NCBI GenBank assembly: GCA_958299035.1
Contig: CATQJL010000001.1
Coordinates: forward strand, 3,100,001-3,164,000
DNA from: Cylicocyclus nassatus
Lineage: Eukaryota; Nematoda; Chromadorea; Rhabditida; Strongylidae
DNA length: 64,000 nt
Direction of reading: 5' to 3'
In this document: piece after piece, positions 1-13,386 of the stretch
Numbering within the stretch: position 1 is the first letter of the stretch
Layout of the letters: each line of letters begins with the position of its first letter
The notes under the pieces: generated by a model
The model's input: only the letters and a program-made list of their open reading frames with translations
What the model was told of the DNA's origin: nothing
Databases searched by the model: none
Made by a program: the position numbers and the translations under genes

Positions 1-2134
<2,134 letters not shown>

Positions 2135-2225
2135 CGTACCTGAAACATCGCCCAGAAATTATATTAGGTTTCCCGAGAGTGTTTTTGCTTTTTTTTTTGT
2201 TGTTGTACAAGCGCTGCTACCCTCG

Positions 2226-3235
2226 GAACAAAGTTTTCTAAAAGATCTTGAAAGCATTCAATGCAGTTTTTCATGCTCTTTCAAACAATTTCCTTTTGCA
2301 CTTCAACAAACGAGGTCCTAAAAAATCACCAGGAATTGCAAACTGAACTACTCATGATTTTTGCCATGGTCAAGTTCTGCTATTTTTCTAAATTCTTGTA
2401 TTGATTCCCGAATACGTCCAAGTACGGATAAATAGACAAAACCTATAGGGTGCAAAACATTTTCTTCCTCTTCCATAGCTCACCTTCCAAAATTTTGAAA
2501 ATTATTTTTTTGATGCTGTTAAATTTCATTCATGGTCACATTAAGCATCAGAGAACATCAACAGGCAAGCAACTCGGGTGTTATTCAACGCTATATTTTC
2601 TCCCTATCGAAGGGGTGTATTTGTTTCTGGTTCGTAAAGTCTTGGGGGATAAAAATAACAAAATTCCTGTTTTTGTGTACGCCCCAAGCTGTACCCGGAG
2701 AATTCAAAATTTGATATTTTGATTCCCTGAACGTGCTTGCTAGTGAAATTAATTTCGAATCATAATTCACTTTTGAAACTATCAAAAATTAAGGATCAAT
2801 TGATGTCTGACAGTTTGTGCCTGACATAGGTTTGCTAAAATTCGTTGCTGTTGTTGAAAACTCTGTTAATAAAAAAAAGTAGTGAGCAAGTAATCAAAGT
2901 GCTAGATTTGCATTCGCGCGCTTGGGACCGCATCGCGGTTTCCCGCTGTCTGATTTTTTATTAGCGTTACGCTTCTTCATACATATATTAGATTATGGCG
3001 AAGTACGGGGAGAAAAATAAAATTGTTTTGTATTCTGTAGGGTTCGCTCTATTCACCTGTAATTCTTCGGGAAATCAGTACAAAAATTCGAAAAAATTGG
3101 GAACTTGACCAGAAATTCTTGGGCAGTTTTTTATAATTTTTTAGAGCTCGTTAGTTAAACTGCAATAAAAAAATAATCCTTCGAAAGAGCATGAAAAACT
3201 GCATTAAATGCTTTGGAGATCTTCTATATACCTTT
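2226..3235. mobile_element. Degenerate fold-back element, mariner-type family 1 (copy 1)
   Basis: The arms at about 2226-2450 and 3020-3235 are imperfect inverted repeats of each other. They share many segments (AGATCTTGAAAGCATTCA, GCCATGGTCAAGTTC and the region around 'acctataggg') with the elements at 20826-21845 and 43652-44673. The outer 40-50 bp of the terminal repeat, present in the other two copies, is missing or too diverged to recognise here. It has no transposase ORF. It is the oldest of three copies in the window. Confidence 0.65.
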
Positions 3236-4140
3236 GTTTCGCAAATTGTGGTGCTTATTCAAGAAACGCGAAAATACTTTGGGACGATCTAATAATATCG
3301 CACAAGCAATTTTGCTTTTAATATTGCAAAGGCTTAGGAAAGCGCACTCAAATGTCGAATCCTTCTAGAAAAAAGAGGCTATATGGAGAGTTGTAGTTCA
3401 ACGAGAAGTGTCTTAGGCGGATTATATGCAGGCGTGAAGAATCGCCGAAAAAATGATAAGACTGATAAGGGGCAAGCAACAGATGACGAAATGCTTTGCC
3501 GCATCAGCCCGGGTCGAAGTTTAAGGCGAATCCTGGCCTTTGCAGCTGCACAGCAGTCTGTGAGGTTGGGTGAAACAGGAAATATGCAAAACAAGCCTCA
3601 AATTTTGTGAAAATAAGCAGGGTGCTAAATGATGCAATAAATGTTTTATTGCCAACAGCTCTCTTGTCTCACAGCTCATGGACTAAGTACCGTATTGGGG
3701 AGCCGGCTTCAACTATATCCTACCTTGCATTACTATAGGATTGCAGAAACCCTCAACATAATGTCATTGCAAAACAGCTGCCATTTCAGAAAAATTGCAA
3801 CTTCCGAAAAAATACATGAACGGATTTTTAGACCTTTGATTGCAGTAACTAAGTATACACAGCAGTCTAGAAGGTATAGTCAGGCTTTTGATGGCCATTG
3901 ACGAACTGCTAGCACTTATTTTGTAACTTTTTACAGTACAGCAAAATTTTTTTTTGTAGAATCAGCAATAATAGTTAACCTGGTAACAATGTTTTCAGCT
4001 CTCGCAACAACTTCTTGGTTCGATATGTGATTCTATAGGCCAAATTCTTTCAGAATTTCTGATTGTGTTCTTACAATAATGAAAAGGGATCGGTGATTCA
4101 TTTCCTAGGCGATCCATGTACAATGCATTCAACGGCGACA
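3236..4140. other. Intergenic, nothing recognised
   Basis: AT-rich sequence with only short ORFs on both strands and no match to a protein family I recognise. The 75-aa ORF at 3383-3610 is overlapped by an equally long antisense ORF, which suggests chance. Confidence 0.5.
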
Positions 4141-4149
4141 GGCCCGCGA

Positions 4150-4370
4150 AGTGCATTCACACGGTGGCTGTATTCATCAACGAACACTGAGTGAAGCCTA
4201 CCCACAAGATCGGGTTTTGCCCTCAGGATTCATTAGCCGTTTTCATCAACGAACCTTTGAGGGTAGGGTTTGCCCCGGAAAGCAATTAATCCCTATTCAT
4301 CAATGATCTTTGGGAGTGAATTCTACCCTTTACGGTAAACCTTACCCCAGAAAGCGAGGCACCGTTTACT
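4150..4370. repeat. Imperfect direct repeats containing TTCATCAACGA
   Basis: A unit of roughly 55-60 bp recurs about three times. It contains 'ttcatcaacga/ttcatcaatga', a 'cttt/cact-gagg/agtg' stretch and 'taccc..ttgcccc/taccccagaaagc'. Divergence is high. No coding content was seen. Confidence 0.5.
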
Positions 4371-4534
4371 CAGATTCTCGACTTCCATGTTTTGATAGTT
4401 CCGGGGCCTTCTTATTTCCCTGATCCTGAATATAAAGTCAAGACTGTTGCTGTTGCTTGTCTAGAGATTTGGGCTCTTTTCTGTAGTCGATAAGGTGTTT
4501 GATCGGATTGTTCACTTATGTGTTTTCGACTTTT

Positions 4535-4573
4535 CAGACTCTGAAGAAGGCGAGTTTGCCGAAACGTCAGTCT
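4535..4573 (+). ncRNA. Hammerhead-ribozyme-like motif (Penelope type, minimal stem III)
   Basis: Elements in order: AGACT (4536-4540), CTGAAGA (4541-4547, matching the CUGANGA core), one A, GGC (4549-4551), a six-base loop, GCC (4558-4560), GAAA (4561-4564), then C-GTC (to 4568) and AGTCT (4569-4573). AGACT and AGTCT pair perfectly as stem I. GGC/GCC forms a three-pair stem II. ACGT would be the minimal stem III that lets Penelope-type hammerheads act as dimers, and cleavage would fall after GTC at 4568. The single A between core and stem II departs from the strict consensus. That Penelope-like elements carry hammerheads is established; that this one is active is inference. No Penelope coding sequence adjoins it. 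Confidence 0.45.
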
Positions 4574-5670
4574 TTATATTGTGGAATAAATATCTGTACC
4601 ATCTTGGACGCTGCTAAAGGAACTAATCAGAAGATTCAAACTATGCCAATATCTATGGATAGTCGAACATGGATTCTGATAAAGTCAAGAATTTGCGAAA
4701 ACCACGACATCCCCGTTTCGGAGAACCCCCAGGCCGACTTTTCGGAAAGGTGCTTGGATGGGTGCGAACGGATGGGCAGGGAGTAAGGGACTATATATCG
4801 CCGCTAGGTCCATCCCGCACGGTCAGCTGGTACAAATCTTCATGCTTGCGATGTGTAGGACTGCGTGCTTCGTCGCAGCTCTACGTGGGACCATTCCCTT
4901 TCGGCGACATATAGCTCCCACCCATGGGCAGGCATTACTGGAGGTGGGAGGGGGGGGGGTGCCGACTTGGGGTCCTCATGCATCTTCGCTATTTCAAAGC
5001 AATATTCTCGCTTGCGAGTCGATATTTTGCGCCGCGGATTGGGTATTTAGGGGCCTATCATAAGCTGTTAAAAGCGCAAGACCTCTGACTTAGGGTGGAC
5101 GGTGCCTAACTCGTATATATTGTTATCAGGGAGACGGCCCTTCCGAACCGCTAGCATTAGCAGCCTATTTACAGCGCGCCTCTGATTGGTCGGTGCTGCT
5201 GCCACTTGGATAGGCGAGAGCTATGCTGTCGTTAGAGACGTCTGAATTGGACTGCAAAGGCATTCTCATGATAAAAAGAATCAAACAAGATTTCGATTCC
5301 CATGAAATTCGAAAATGTTTTATATGGGCGGCTTAGATAGATTCTCAGCACGTACAGACTTCATGGTATCTTGAAAACTGAGAAGGGCAAAGAAATCACG
5401 AAATGGCCTAAAAAACATGCAACCTTTCCAACTTTTTGTTCTCTTATTCAAAACCTCACTATCATTAATCGTTCGTCTCACTTGCTTTGGAATGCTCAAA
5501 AATATTTGAAAACTCTGCTAGATTATAAGAAAGGCGAAGTAATTAGGGCGGGCAGAATAATCGCTAGGACGGAGCGGTTCAGAAAGGCATACACCCTTGT
5601 TATCATCTATTATCATACTCAACCCGATTGTTACAATAAAACATTTAATATATATATGTATATATATCAT
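4574..5670. other. Intergenic, no gene recognised
   Basis: A more GC-rich patch at 4640-5060 includes a run of ten G around 4950. It carries several overlapping short ORFs in different frames, none of which resembles a protein I know. The ORFs look like shadows of a GC-rich repeat rather than genes. Confidence 0.45.
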
Positions 5671-5671
5671 A

Positions 5672-6366
5672 ACTTACAATAACGGGCTAAGGGTTGTTTA
5701 CGTTTGTGTGTGTGTGTAATTTCTGTCTGTCACGAAATTCGTAGAGCGTATTCCAGCCAACGTCCTGAGCTCAAATTTTGCGCAGCGCATGTTACCAAAT
5801 TGAGAGTCCAGTATACAAAAGCACGAGCGGATCCGTTGTGTAAATCTTTCAAAAAATGCGCGTCAATCGGACCTACCTGGCTTTTGGTCTCCAAAATTGG
5901 GTCCGTAATCCCACTTTTTGCAGGCTCGTGGATGTTTGTGGCAAGTAAATGTGCAAACCATGAACTTAGGCCCAAAAAAGTGATCAAAAGTCCATTACTT
6001 TACAAAAACGACGCCAAATAGTATTGGTTGCGTAAGTGGTCATTTTGCCAAGCATTTACCAGAGCATTTGATGAGATTTTTGCACCTAAATGTAGCTCAT
6101 GGTGACTACTGTTCTCATGGCGACTGTCAAGACTGTGGGAAAATCAAAAACGTACAAAATTATGCTTTGTTCTCCTGCAAAAAAATATCATCCACGCGAA
6201 ATCACCGATTTCACATGAAAAAGCTTTCGGAATGAGTAGTTGGTTACATTTTGTTCATGATAGTCGGCATTGCTCGGTGAGTTTCAATGCCATCATTATG
6301 CGAGAATGAGTAGGGCCTAGATAGTAGAACCAGTGCGACCTCTGCGAAGCAGAGGTGACGCACTGG
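5672..6366 (+). repeat. Dispersed repeat with terminal hairpin, copy 1
   Basis: It starts with ACTTACAATAACGGGCTAAG followed by a (GT)n stretch and a conserved 'acgaaattcgtagag' block. It ends in a strong hairpin, arms CCAGTGCG and CGCACTGG around CCTCTGCGAAGCAGAGG (6330-6366). The same start and end are seen at 31041-31735. It has no coding capacity. The 3' hairpin is reminiscent of rolling-circle elements, but the CTRR end is not evident, so the class is unassigned. Confidence 0.7.
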
Positions 6367-7072
6367 TATATATAAAACTCAATGTCTGTGAGGATGTTCG
6401 TTTAGTTGTTCGTTCGTTATAGAAACGCCAGCCATTGAACCGATTAAGCTGAAACTTCGCACACATATGTTTTCGACCCCGGCGGTGGTTTATGGCTACT
6501 TTTTCAGGCGATTCGCAGGGTCCTTCCATCGATTTATTGATTTGTCTACTTAAATCGGGGAAAATGAAAGTTAGACCTGCTCCAACCAATCATTTTCCAG
6601 AAAACATGTAAGTAGGGGTAGTAAAGTTCATTCTGATCTCAAGGTCGACAGGATGCAGCGGGCTCATCTCAAAGCGTTTTTGCGCATTGTAGAAGTTAGA
6701 AAGTGTAAGTATGATCAGCTTCCAGATTCGTGTGGAGGCGGGCTGCGGACTTTACTGGTTTTAAGGAAAGCTCAACGAGAAAGTACGAAATACAGTGCTA
6801 AAACGTGGAGGTTTAACAAGTTTTTCCTGAAAATCAAGGAAGTGCGTAACCCTCCTCTACACGAATCTGGGAGCCGACGACATTTTGGTGGGTAGGGGAA
6901 TGAACTCCACCAGTTTGAGCCTGCCTTTGCTGGCAACCGATCCTTTTGAAGTATTGTCGTTTGTGGTTGCAGGACTAGTAGTCCGCGAAGATGTTTCAAA
7001 CTGGCGGATTTCGTTCCCCTACCCCATCTTGGTTGAACTAAAAGTCTCGGGCGAGACCGGGTCATCAGCTAG
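6367..7072 (+). mobile_element. Non-autonomous Helitron
   Basis: The 5' end TATATATAAAACTCAATGTC is the Helitron-type start also seen at 38498. The 3' end has a hairpin GTCTCG-GG-CGAGAC (7044-7057) about 11 nt before a terminal CTAG (7069-7072) followed by T, as expected for Helitrons. The usual leading TC is not clear: the element abuts the previous repeat exactly at 6366/6367, so its first bases may be lost. It has no helicase ORF. Inner segments 6715-6740 and 6855-6880 are inverted copies of each other. Confidence 0.7.
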
Positions 7073-7271
7073 TTTTGAATAAAGTACATGTCCAACTATG
7101 GACTTTATGGCAAACAAGCTCAACAACCCAGAAAATAACAACTAGATAACAACTAGATCTCAACTAGACACTTGAAGCTGACCAACGAAATACTAAAAAT
7201 TTATTTCAGTCTTTTGTAATATGCTTAGACGAGACGAACAGACCCGGTGATTTCGTGATGAACAATAATCA

Positions 7272-7690
7272 TTACTTATAATAACGGGCTAAGGATTGTT
7301 TACGTCTTTTTGTGTGTGTGTCTGTGTGTCTGTCCGTTACGAAATTCGTAGAACATGTTCCAGCCAACCTCCTGAGCCCAAATTTTGCACGGCATATGCT
7401 AGCAGCATGAAAGTCCAATATACAAAAGCGCGAGCAAATCCGTCGAGTGGATCCCTTAAAAACTGCGCGTCAAATGGGTCCACTTGGCTTCTGATCAGCA
7501 AAATTGGGCCTGTAGCACCACTTTTTGCAACGTCATGAGTACATTTGACAAGCTAATGTGCAAGCCAAGTGCTTTAGACCAAAAAGTGAACTGTTGATCA
7601 CTTGAGTTGATCACTTTACGACGTTATGGTGACTACCAAGCCATAAAAAGTCCAAAAACCGATTCAAATTTGCGTGCACTGGTTACAAAT
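7272..7690 (+). repeat. Dispersed repeat with terminal hairpin, copy 2 (3'-truncated)
   Basis: It shares the start (ACTTATAATAACGGGCTAAG), GT-rich tract and conserved blocks with 5672-6366 and 31041-31735. The similarity stops near 7690, where the CTCAG-ended element begins, so the terminal hairpin is missing. Confidence 0.65.
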
Positions 7691-7691
7691 A

Positions 7692-8790
7692 TTCAGATAA
7701 TCGCGGGGGGAAGGCGGTCGAATTTTGAGACACCGGAAAAATAGTTCGCTGATTTCGTGCGGTCCCTTGCAGAAATTTGAAAGAATGTTGGTCAATTTTT
7801 AGAGGAATGCTCGGAGAAGTATCGTGGTTATTTATAGATTAGTTGCGGCGCAGTGATGACCGTATTCTCGCTGGCTTTCCGCGAGAATATGAAAAAATAT
7901 TGAGGGCCGCACGGTCCTTTGTGAAGGACCGCACAGCCCATAGGTATTTTCCGCTAAAAGAAGGTACCTCAAACTTGAGTGATCAAGCAATCGATGACAC
8001 CTCCTCAGACAATCGCCGGGGGCAGGCGGTCCGCAAACTCGCGTTTTTCTGCAGGCGGTCAGCAGAATTTTGGGGCGTGGCCAAACCTTCAGCGGGCGGC
8101 ACTTCCTTTACCGTCGCATATTCTGCCAGCTGGCAGCAATACAGCATTTTTTCCAAGCGCTCGGCAAATAATTTCTTTCAGCGAGCGCTGGCCAGACTTT
8201 CAGCAAGCGCTCGGACTCTTTTTACGCATTTTCGGGCGTACGTCGAGCACAGGTAAGACTCTGTGTGGCAGAGGTGTCACCGTTTGTTTAATTACTCAAG
8301 TTTGAGGTACATCCTCTCAGCGGAAAGTACCTGGGGGCTGCGCGGTCCTCCACAAAGGACTGTGCGGCCCCCGGAAATTTTGCATATTCTCGCTGAAGGT
8401 GCGCGAGAATGCGGCCACCTGCGCCGCAGCTAATCTATAAGGAAACCGCGATTGTTCTTCAAGCATTTTTCTAAAATTTCGCTAAAATTACTCCAAATTT
8501 CTGCAAGCGGACCGCAAGAAATCAGCGAACTATTTTTCCGGTGCGCGCTTGCTCAAAATCGCATGGCCGCCTGCCCCCGGCGATTATCGGAGTCTGCCAC
8601 ATAGAGTCCATCTTTACTCGGCGTATGCCCGAAACTGCATCAAAAGAGTCCTAGCGCTTGCTGAAAGTTTAGCCAGCGCTCGATGAAAGAAATTATTTGC
8701 CGAGCGTTTACAGAAAATGCTGTATTGTTGCCCGCTGGCAGAATATGCTACCGTAAAGGAAGTGCCGTTTGCTGAAGGATGCATTCTAAC
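7692..8790. mobile_element. CTCAG-ended MITE (outer copy, interrupted and 3'-truncated)
   Basis: The left end (CAGATAATCG) and body match the 578-bp elements at 11021 and 17097. The body is interrupted at 8004-8592 by a full copy of the same family in opposite orientation. It resumes at 8593 (TCTGCCAC) and fades near 8790 before reaching a right terminal repeat. Confidence 0.75.
8004..8592. mobile_element. CTCAG-ended MITE nested inside a sibling copy
   Basis: A complete element of 589 bp runs from CTCAGACAATCGCC to CGATTATCGGAG, with arms inverted relative to the host copy. Compared with the uninterrupted sequence 'gacacctctgcc' in the copies at 11021 and 17097, the flanks read gacacctc / tctgcc, which gives a 2-bp target duplication (TC). 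There is no transposase. Confidence 0.8.
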
Positions 8791-8825
8791 GGGCCAGCGG
8801 GAAACACTGGCGGGAAACATACTCT

Positions 8826-9030
8826 TAGGTAGGTGCCAGAGTAAGCGAATATTTTGTTCAGCTTCATTCGGCTGCAAAAGGAGCACAGAATTAACGTTGA
8901 TTCTGCGCGAGACCTGCAGCTGAAGCATGCCTTGGCAGCAGTAGAGATTATGCAGCAGACATCAATTCTGCGCCCCTTCTGCAGCTGAATGAAGCTGAAC
9001 AAAATATTAGCTTACTCTGGCACCTACCTT
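8826..9030. repeat. Inverted repeat (about 65-bp arms)
   Basis: 8826-8890 (AGGTAGGTGCCAGAGTAAGC...) and 8964-9030 (...GCTTACTCTGGCACCTACCT) are near-perfect inverted copies separated by about 75 bp. It could be a small fold-back element adjoining the truncated MITE. Confidence 0.7.
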
Positions 9031-9039
9031 AAGGGCAAG

Positions 9040-9740
9040 ATTAACCTTCAGCGTTCGTTGATGAATAGCTACAGTACACGCAGGCTAACTTCCCAGTTAT
9101 ACTATGCCTACAGATGACAATCATGGTCATAATCCATAAAAGAATGATAAACAGATATAAAGATGATAAACCTTGAATCATGAATCCTGACTAATATACT
9201 AGCTCGCGCGCGGTTGTTGCCGCTGTACACGACCTGTCCGAAGCCTCCGTTATACACGAATCGTACCTTAGAACTCGCGAAAGCTTTAGACGTTTTTCAG
9301 AAGAATGTTGTTACCATCAAAGTTTGATCCTTTTTCTGAAACACCCTGTATGTCGTTCAGTTCGTTTCGTTGCTTCCCTAGACGGAGTATGAAACAATTC
9401 CTAATTCTTCTCTGAATTCCTCAACAAGAGGCGAGACCCATCAAGTAAAAACTCTTAGAAAAACTTTGTTATGGTTTCGTGTCTAGTTTGCTACCTTTAC
9501 ACAATTTATAGTGAACTGAAGTAGAGAGGGAAATCATCCGGTAGAGTCTTTATAGCTTTGCTCCTATGTGAGTTTACATGTAAAATAGCAATATATGTGC
9601 AGTTCGATATGATTATTGATACTCACTCAGTATCAAGTTATCTCACTAATAACGCATATCTGAATATACCTGATTTGCGACCGTATCTGCTTCATTTGCA
9701 GACTATGTACTAGGATCTACGTTATAGTTTTGAGGGTGCA
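9040..9740. other. Intergenic, nothing recognised
   Basis: AT-rich sequence without a supported gene or repeat. Confidence 0.4.
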
Positions 9741-9742
9741 GG

Positions 9743-9985
9743 TTGAGTTGGTTATTCCGCTGGGTCACGAAAACGGGATATTCTTCTCAAATCGGTACTG
9801 CAGAGCCTGACAAGATGTTGTTTGTGGGGTCATCTTCAGAAGACTGCGCTCAAGCGCTCTGTGGGTGGTCCGTAGAGCTTTCGACGTCATTGCGCATTCA
9901 GAGAATTTTTTCAAATTTAGTACTTATTTACTTAGATACTTAGATGGCTCGGCTTCACGTGACGTGCGGGCCCAGCAAAGAAGTT
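9743..9985 (-). pseudogene. Two fragments of an RTE-type LINE
   Basis: On the minus strand, 9880-9743 encodes pieces similar to RALERSLLK and RFRDPAE, both in the RTE copy at 32590-33802, but with frameshifts. Separately, 9985-9934 matches the reverse complement of the last bases of that element (CACGTGACGTGCGGGCCC and GATACTTAGATGG). The order shows two separate truncated fragments rather than one. Confidence 0.65.
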
Positions 9986-10073
9986 TGCAGGTATTTATTG
10001 TGCATTCAAACTTTTTCCGAATTTAGTAGTGGAAATCAAATAAAAAGTGGTCATATCCTACGATCGCATAATA

Positions 10074-10748
10074 CAGGGTGTCCCAAAAAAATGTATCGAA
10101 CGTTTGATCGTTAATATCTCTCTTCCCAAGAAGTCTTTTGCCTTGCTTCAAGTACCGTTTTGTAGAGCTGGCTTCAACTTAGATTCGTATAAAACGAATC
10201 ACCCATCTCTCTTCATTACTGTAGGATTACGGTAGAAACTTGAAACTAATGGTGTCAATGTGGAAAAAGCTGCCGTTTCAAAATTTTTCAAAAAAATGTG
10301 AAAACTTGTATGATAGGGTTTTCATGAACGCTGAGTTCAATACTCAACTGTTCAAGAGATTACGAAGCCTTCTAAACGGTGTAACCGCACTTTTTGAACA
10401 TTGAAAAAATGGGCGCTACCTCTTACCTGGCAAAACTCTTCAATGAAGCATCGTAATTAGTTGGAAACTTTACAGTTATAATCAGCAACTCTAATTAGCC
10501 TAGTGTAAAAGTTTTGAGGCTGTTTTGTTATCTCTCTGAGGCAAAATATGACCTTTCATTGCTTAAAACCCTCTTTGAAGTTTCTACCGTAATCCTACAG
10601 TAATGAAGAGAGATGAGTGATTCGTTTTATATTGCAAATCTAAGTTGAACCTTGCTCTACAAAACGGTATCTGAAGCAAGGAAAAAGATTTCTTCAGAAA
10701 AGAGATATTAACGATCAAACGTTCGATACATTTTTTTGGGACACCCTG
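10074..10748. mobile_element. Fold-back mariner-type element, CAGGGTGTCCC family
   Basis: Terminal inverted repeats begin CAGGGTGTCCCAAAAAAATG and extend well past 50 bp (10074-10135 against 10690-10748). They are flanked by TA at 10072-10073 and 10749-10750. Size 675 bp. It has no transposase ORF. Inner arms (GTAGGATTACGGTAGAAACTT against its complement near 10580) also pair, so almost the whole element is a hairpin. Confidence 0.85.
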
Positions 10749-11020
10749 TATTTCCCGAAATTCCTTGTATTACCTGTTGTTATATACCAAGTCTGCTTCC
10801 ATATGGTGTTATATGTGCGCTGAAAACAAGTCAACTTCTTGTCATTTTGTGCAAAAAACTTAATTTTAGCCTGCTCTGAGCAAGAGCGCGTTTGGTCACT
10901 AGGACGGGGATTTTGAGGGGTACGTAGCGCTCAACTTGTACTTACAATCATACAGCACTTTCATAAAAGAATTTCCAGCCTCACATTTGCCTAACACGCG
11001 TCTGGGCGCTGCTACACCCC

Positions 11021-11598
11021 CTCAGATAATCGCCGGGGGCAGGCGGCCATGCGATTTTTGGGCAAGCGGGCACCGGAAAGATAGTTTGCTGATTTCTTGC
11101 GCTCCGCCTGCAAAAATTTGGAAGAATATTGTTCAATTTTTTGACAAATGCTCGGAGAAGTGTCGCGGTTTTCTTATGGATCAGTTGCGGCGCATTGGCC
11201 GCATTCTCGCGGACTTTCCGCGAGAATATGCAAAATTAATGAGGGCCGCGCGGTCCTTTGTGGAGGACCGCACAGCCCTCAGGTACTTTCCGCTGAGAGA
11301 AAGTACCCCAAACTTGGGTAATAAAACCATCGAAGACACCTCTGCCAGGTAGAGTCTTACCTTAGCTCGGCGTACGCACGAAAGTGCATGAAAGGAGTCC
11401 GAGCGCTTGCTGAAAGTTTAGTCAGCGCTCGCTGAAAGAAATTATTTGACGAGCGCTTGCAGAAAATTCTGTATTGCTGCCCGCTGGCAGAATAGGGAAG
11501 TACCGCTCGCTGAAGGTTTGGCCGCGCTCCGAATTTTTGCTGACCGCTTGCAGAAAAGCGCGAGTTTGCGGACCGCCTGCCCCCGGCGATTATCTGAG
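11021..11598. mobile_element. CTCAG-ended MITE, intact 578-bp copy
   Basis: The left end is CTCAGATAATCGCCGGGGGC; the right end is its complement, closing in GATTATCTGAG. Flanking bases CC/CC fit a 2-bp duplication. The interior is non-coding, with alternating self-complementary blocks such as 'gagcgcttgctgaaag'. Same length as the copy at 17097-17674. Confidence 0.85.
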
Positions 11599-12344
11599 CC
11601 TGTGGTACCCTGGTAAAATTACGCCTTACATCACGAACTTTCTACTTTCAATCCAAACGACTGTTTGATGGCTGATTTCTACATTAAATTAGCTGTTCCA
11701 TTCGAACCTTTCACTTTTGTCTTGCCGCGGAAGGCCTCGCCTAGGGCATAGTCGTTTTGATCTTGAGATCATAAAGGAGTTTGTCTATACCTGAACAGCA
11801 GTTAGTGGAAGAGTTTGAAAAGGGAAATGTAAAATACAACGTCAACCGCCTGGTCAGCCAAGGAGCTTTCACGTGCGTGGACTATTATAAAGATGGGTCT
11901 TCGCTCCAACGAGTTGGGAGATCAGCTTTTGCACCACATGAGGGCCGGGCGTCAAAGCCTAACTCAGAAATTCATTCATTCCGATGCGCGGGGCGATTAT
12001 ACATACGAAGAGCTAGAGTTAGATTGAGCGCTGCGGAAGCAAGCAGGAGACCTTAACGCCCGAGAAGGGAAGTTGGTCTTTGTGGTTCGCGACTTTGAAA
12101 TAGTCAAACTAAAATCACCACGCGAACTCCCTAGGCGCTCTTTAGTCTCCTCTGGTCGCCGTAGTAATAATGGAAACAATGCTTTCGGCAACAAAAGCAT
12201 CGTTGACCTGGAAGAGGTACGTGATTCTCCCGCCACAAATTTGACCTTATCGCCGATTTCTTCAGTATATCCTCAAAACCTCAAACACACGTTAGAGAAG
12301 AAGTCTCCAACCTGATAACCTTCAACAACACGACAGAAACATTT
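11599..12344. other. Unassigned stretch upstream of CR1 relic
   Basis: Short ORFs lie at 11781-12056 and 12073-12315 on the plus strand, directly before the endonuclease part of a decayed LINE and in the same orientation. They could be remnants of that LINE's ORF1, but no zinc-knuckle or other ORF1 motif is visible, so this is only positional inference. Confidence 0.3.
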
Positions 12345-12682
12345 CTGAGACTTTTTTGAGAAATGAAACTATCAGTGGACACGTTATTCTATTCAATGCA
12401 CGTTCCATCTGAAATAAACTACCAGAGCTGCATAGACTTCTCTGTTTCAAACCGTCCACCGTTTTTATTACTGAATCATGGAGTAAACCACAAACTATAC
12501 ACGATGCAAACATTTGCCAAAAATTCCATTATGATGTTTATAGATGTGTTAGAGAAGTGATATTCAGGGTGGAGGCGTTCTTGCTCTCACACACAAAAGC
12601 ATTGAGCACCATCTCGCGTTTAGTCGAAGCTCTTCTGTCAAAGACATTGTATCTGCTTGACGTACGACACAAAATGCATATA

Positions 12683-13386
12683 TTAGGTTGATGCAAAAGT
12701 TCTTTCGCACCACATTCAAAAATTCATAACTTGTTGAATTCTCAACGGATTTACAAGATCTAAATTTTATGTAGGAGAGGAACTCATGCTCTTTGCAAAC
12801 TTGCTTGAATCGTTCGTTAATATGTACAAATGAAGGAGATAAAAGCTCAAAGCCAAAATCACTCAAAATTTGAATTTTTCGTGTAAGGTCATAAAAAATC
12901 GGAAACTTGCAACAAAAATCGAAGCAGTCGGTATCGTAGATTCTTTCACTAGCTCTTTCCAACAGTGCAAAGTTTGCGCCGATTGAGCGTCTCTGTGAAA
13001 AGTTATGAATTCCCTGAAAAACGCCAAAATAAATCAAATTCGCCCTTTTGTATTGCTTGCTCGAAAATCGTAACTTTTCATGGAGACGCACAATCGGCGC
13101 AAACTTTGCACTGTTAGAAGGAGCTGGTGAAAGAACCTATACTACAAAATGCTCCGATTTTTGCTGCAAGTTTCCGATTTTTTATGACCCTACAAAAAAT
13201 CAAATTTTGAGTTATGTTTTTGAGCTTCTATCTCCTTCATTTGTACACGTTAACGAACAGTTCAGGTACATATGCAAAGAGCATGAATTTCTCTTTTAAA
13301 AAAATTTAGATCTTGTAAATTCGTTGAGAATTCAACAAATTATAAATTTTTGAATTTGGTGCGAAAGAACTTTCGCATCAACCTAA
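12683..13386. mobile_element. Fold-back mariner-type element, TTAGGTTGATGC family
   Basis: Termini TTAGGTTGATGCAAAAGTTC and complement are flanked by TA on both sides (12681-12682, 13387-13388). Size 704 bp. The arms pair along most of their length (for example AATTCATAACTTGTTGAATTC with its complement near 13340). It sits inside the LINE relic. The ORF at 12564-13091 is read through the arm and is not a gene. Confidence 0.85.

Noticed and set aside
12564..13091. 175-aa minus-strand ORF
   Set aside because: It runs through the arm of a palindromic transposon and into the LINE; the peptide is mirrored in the other arm at 13048-13299.
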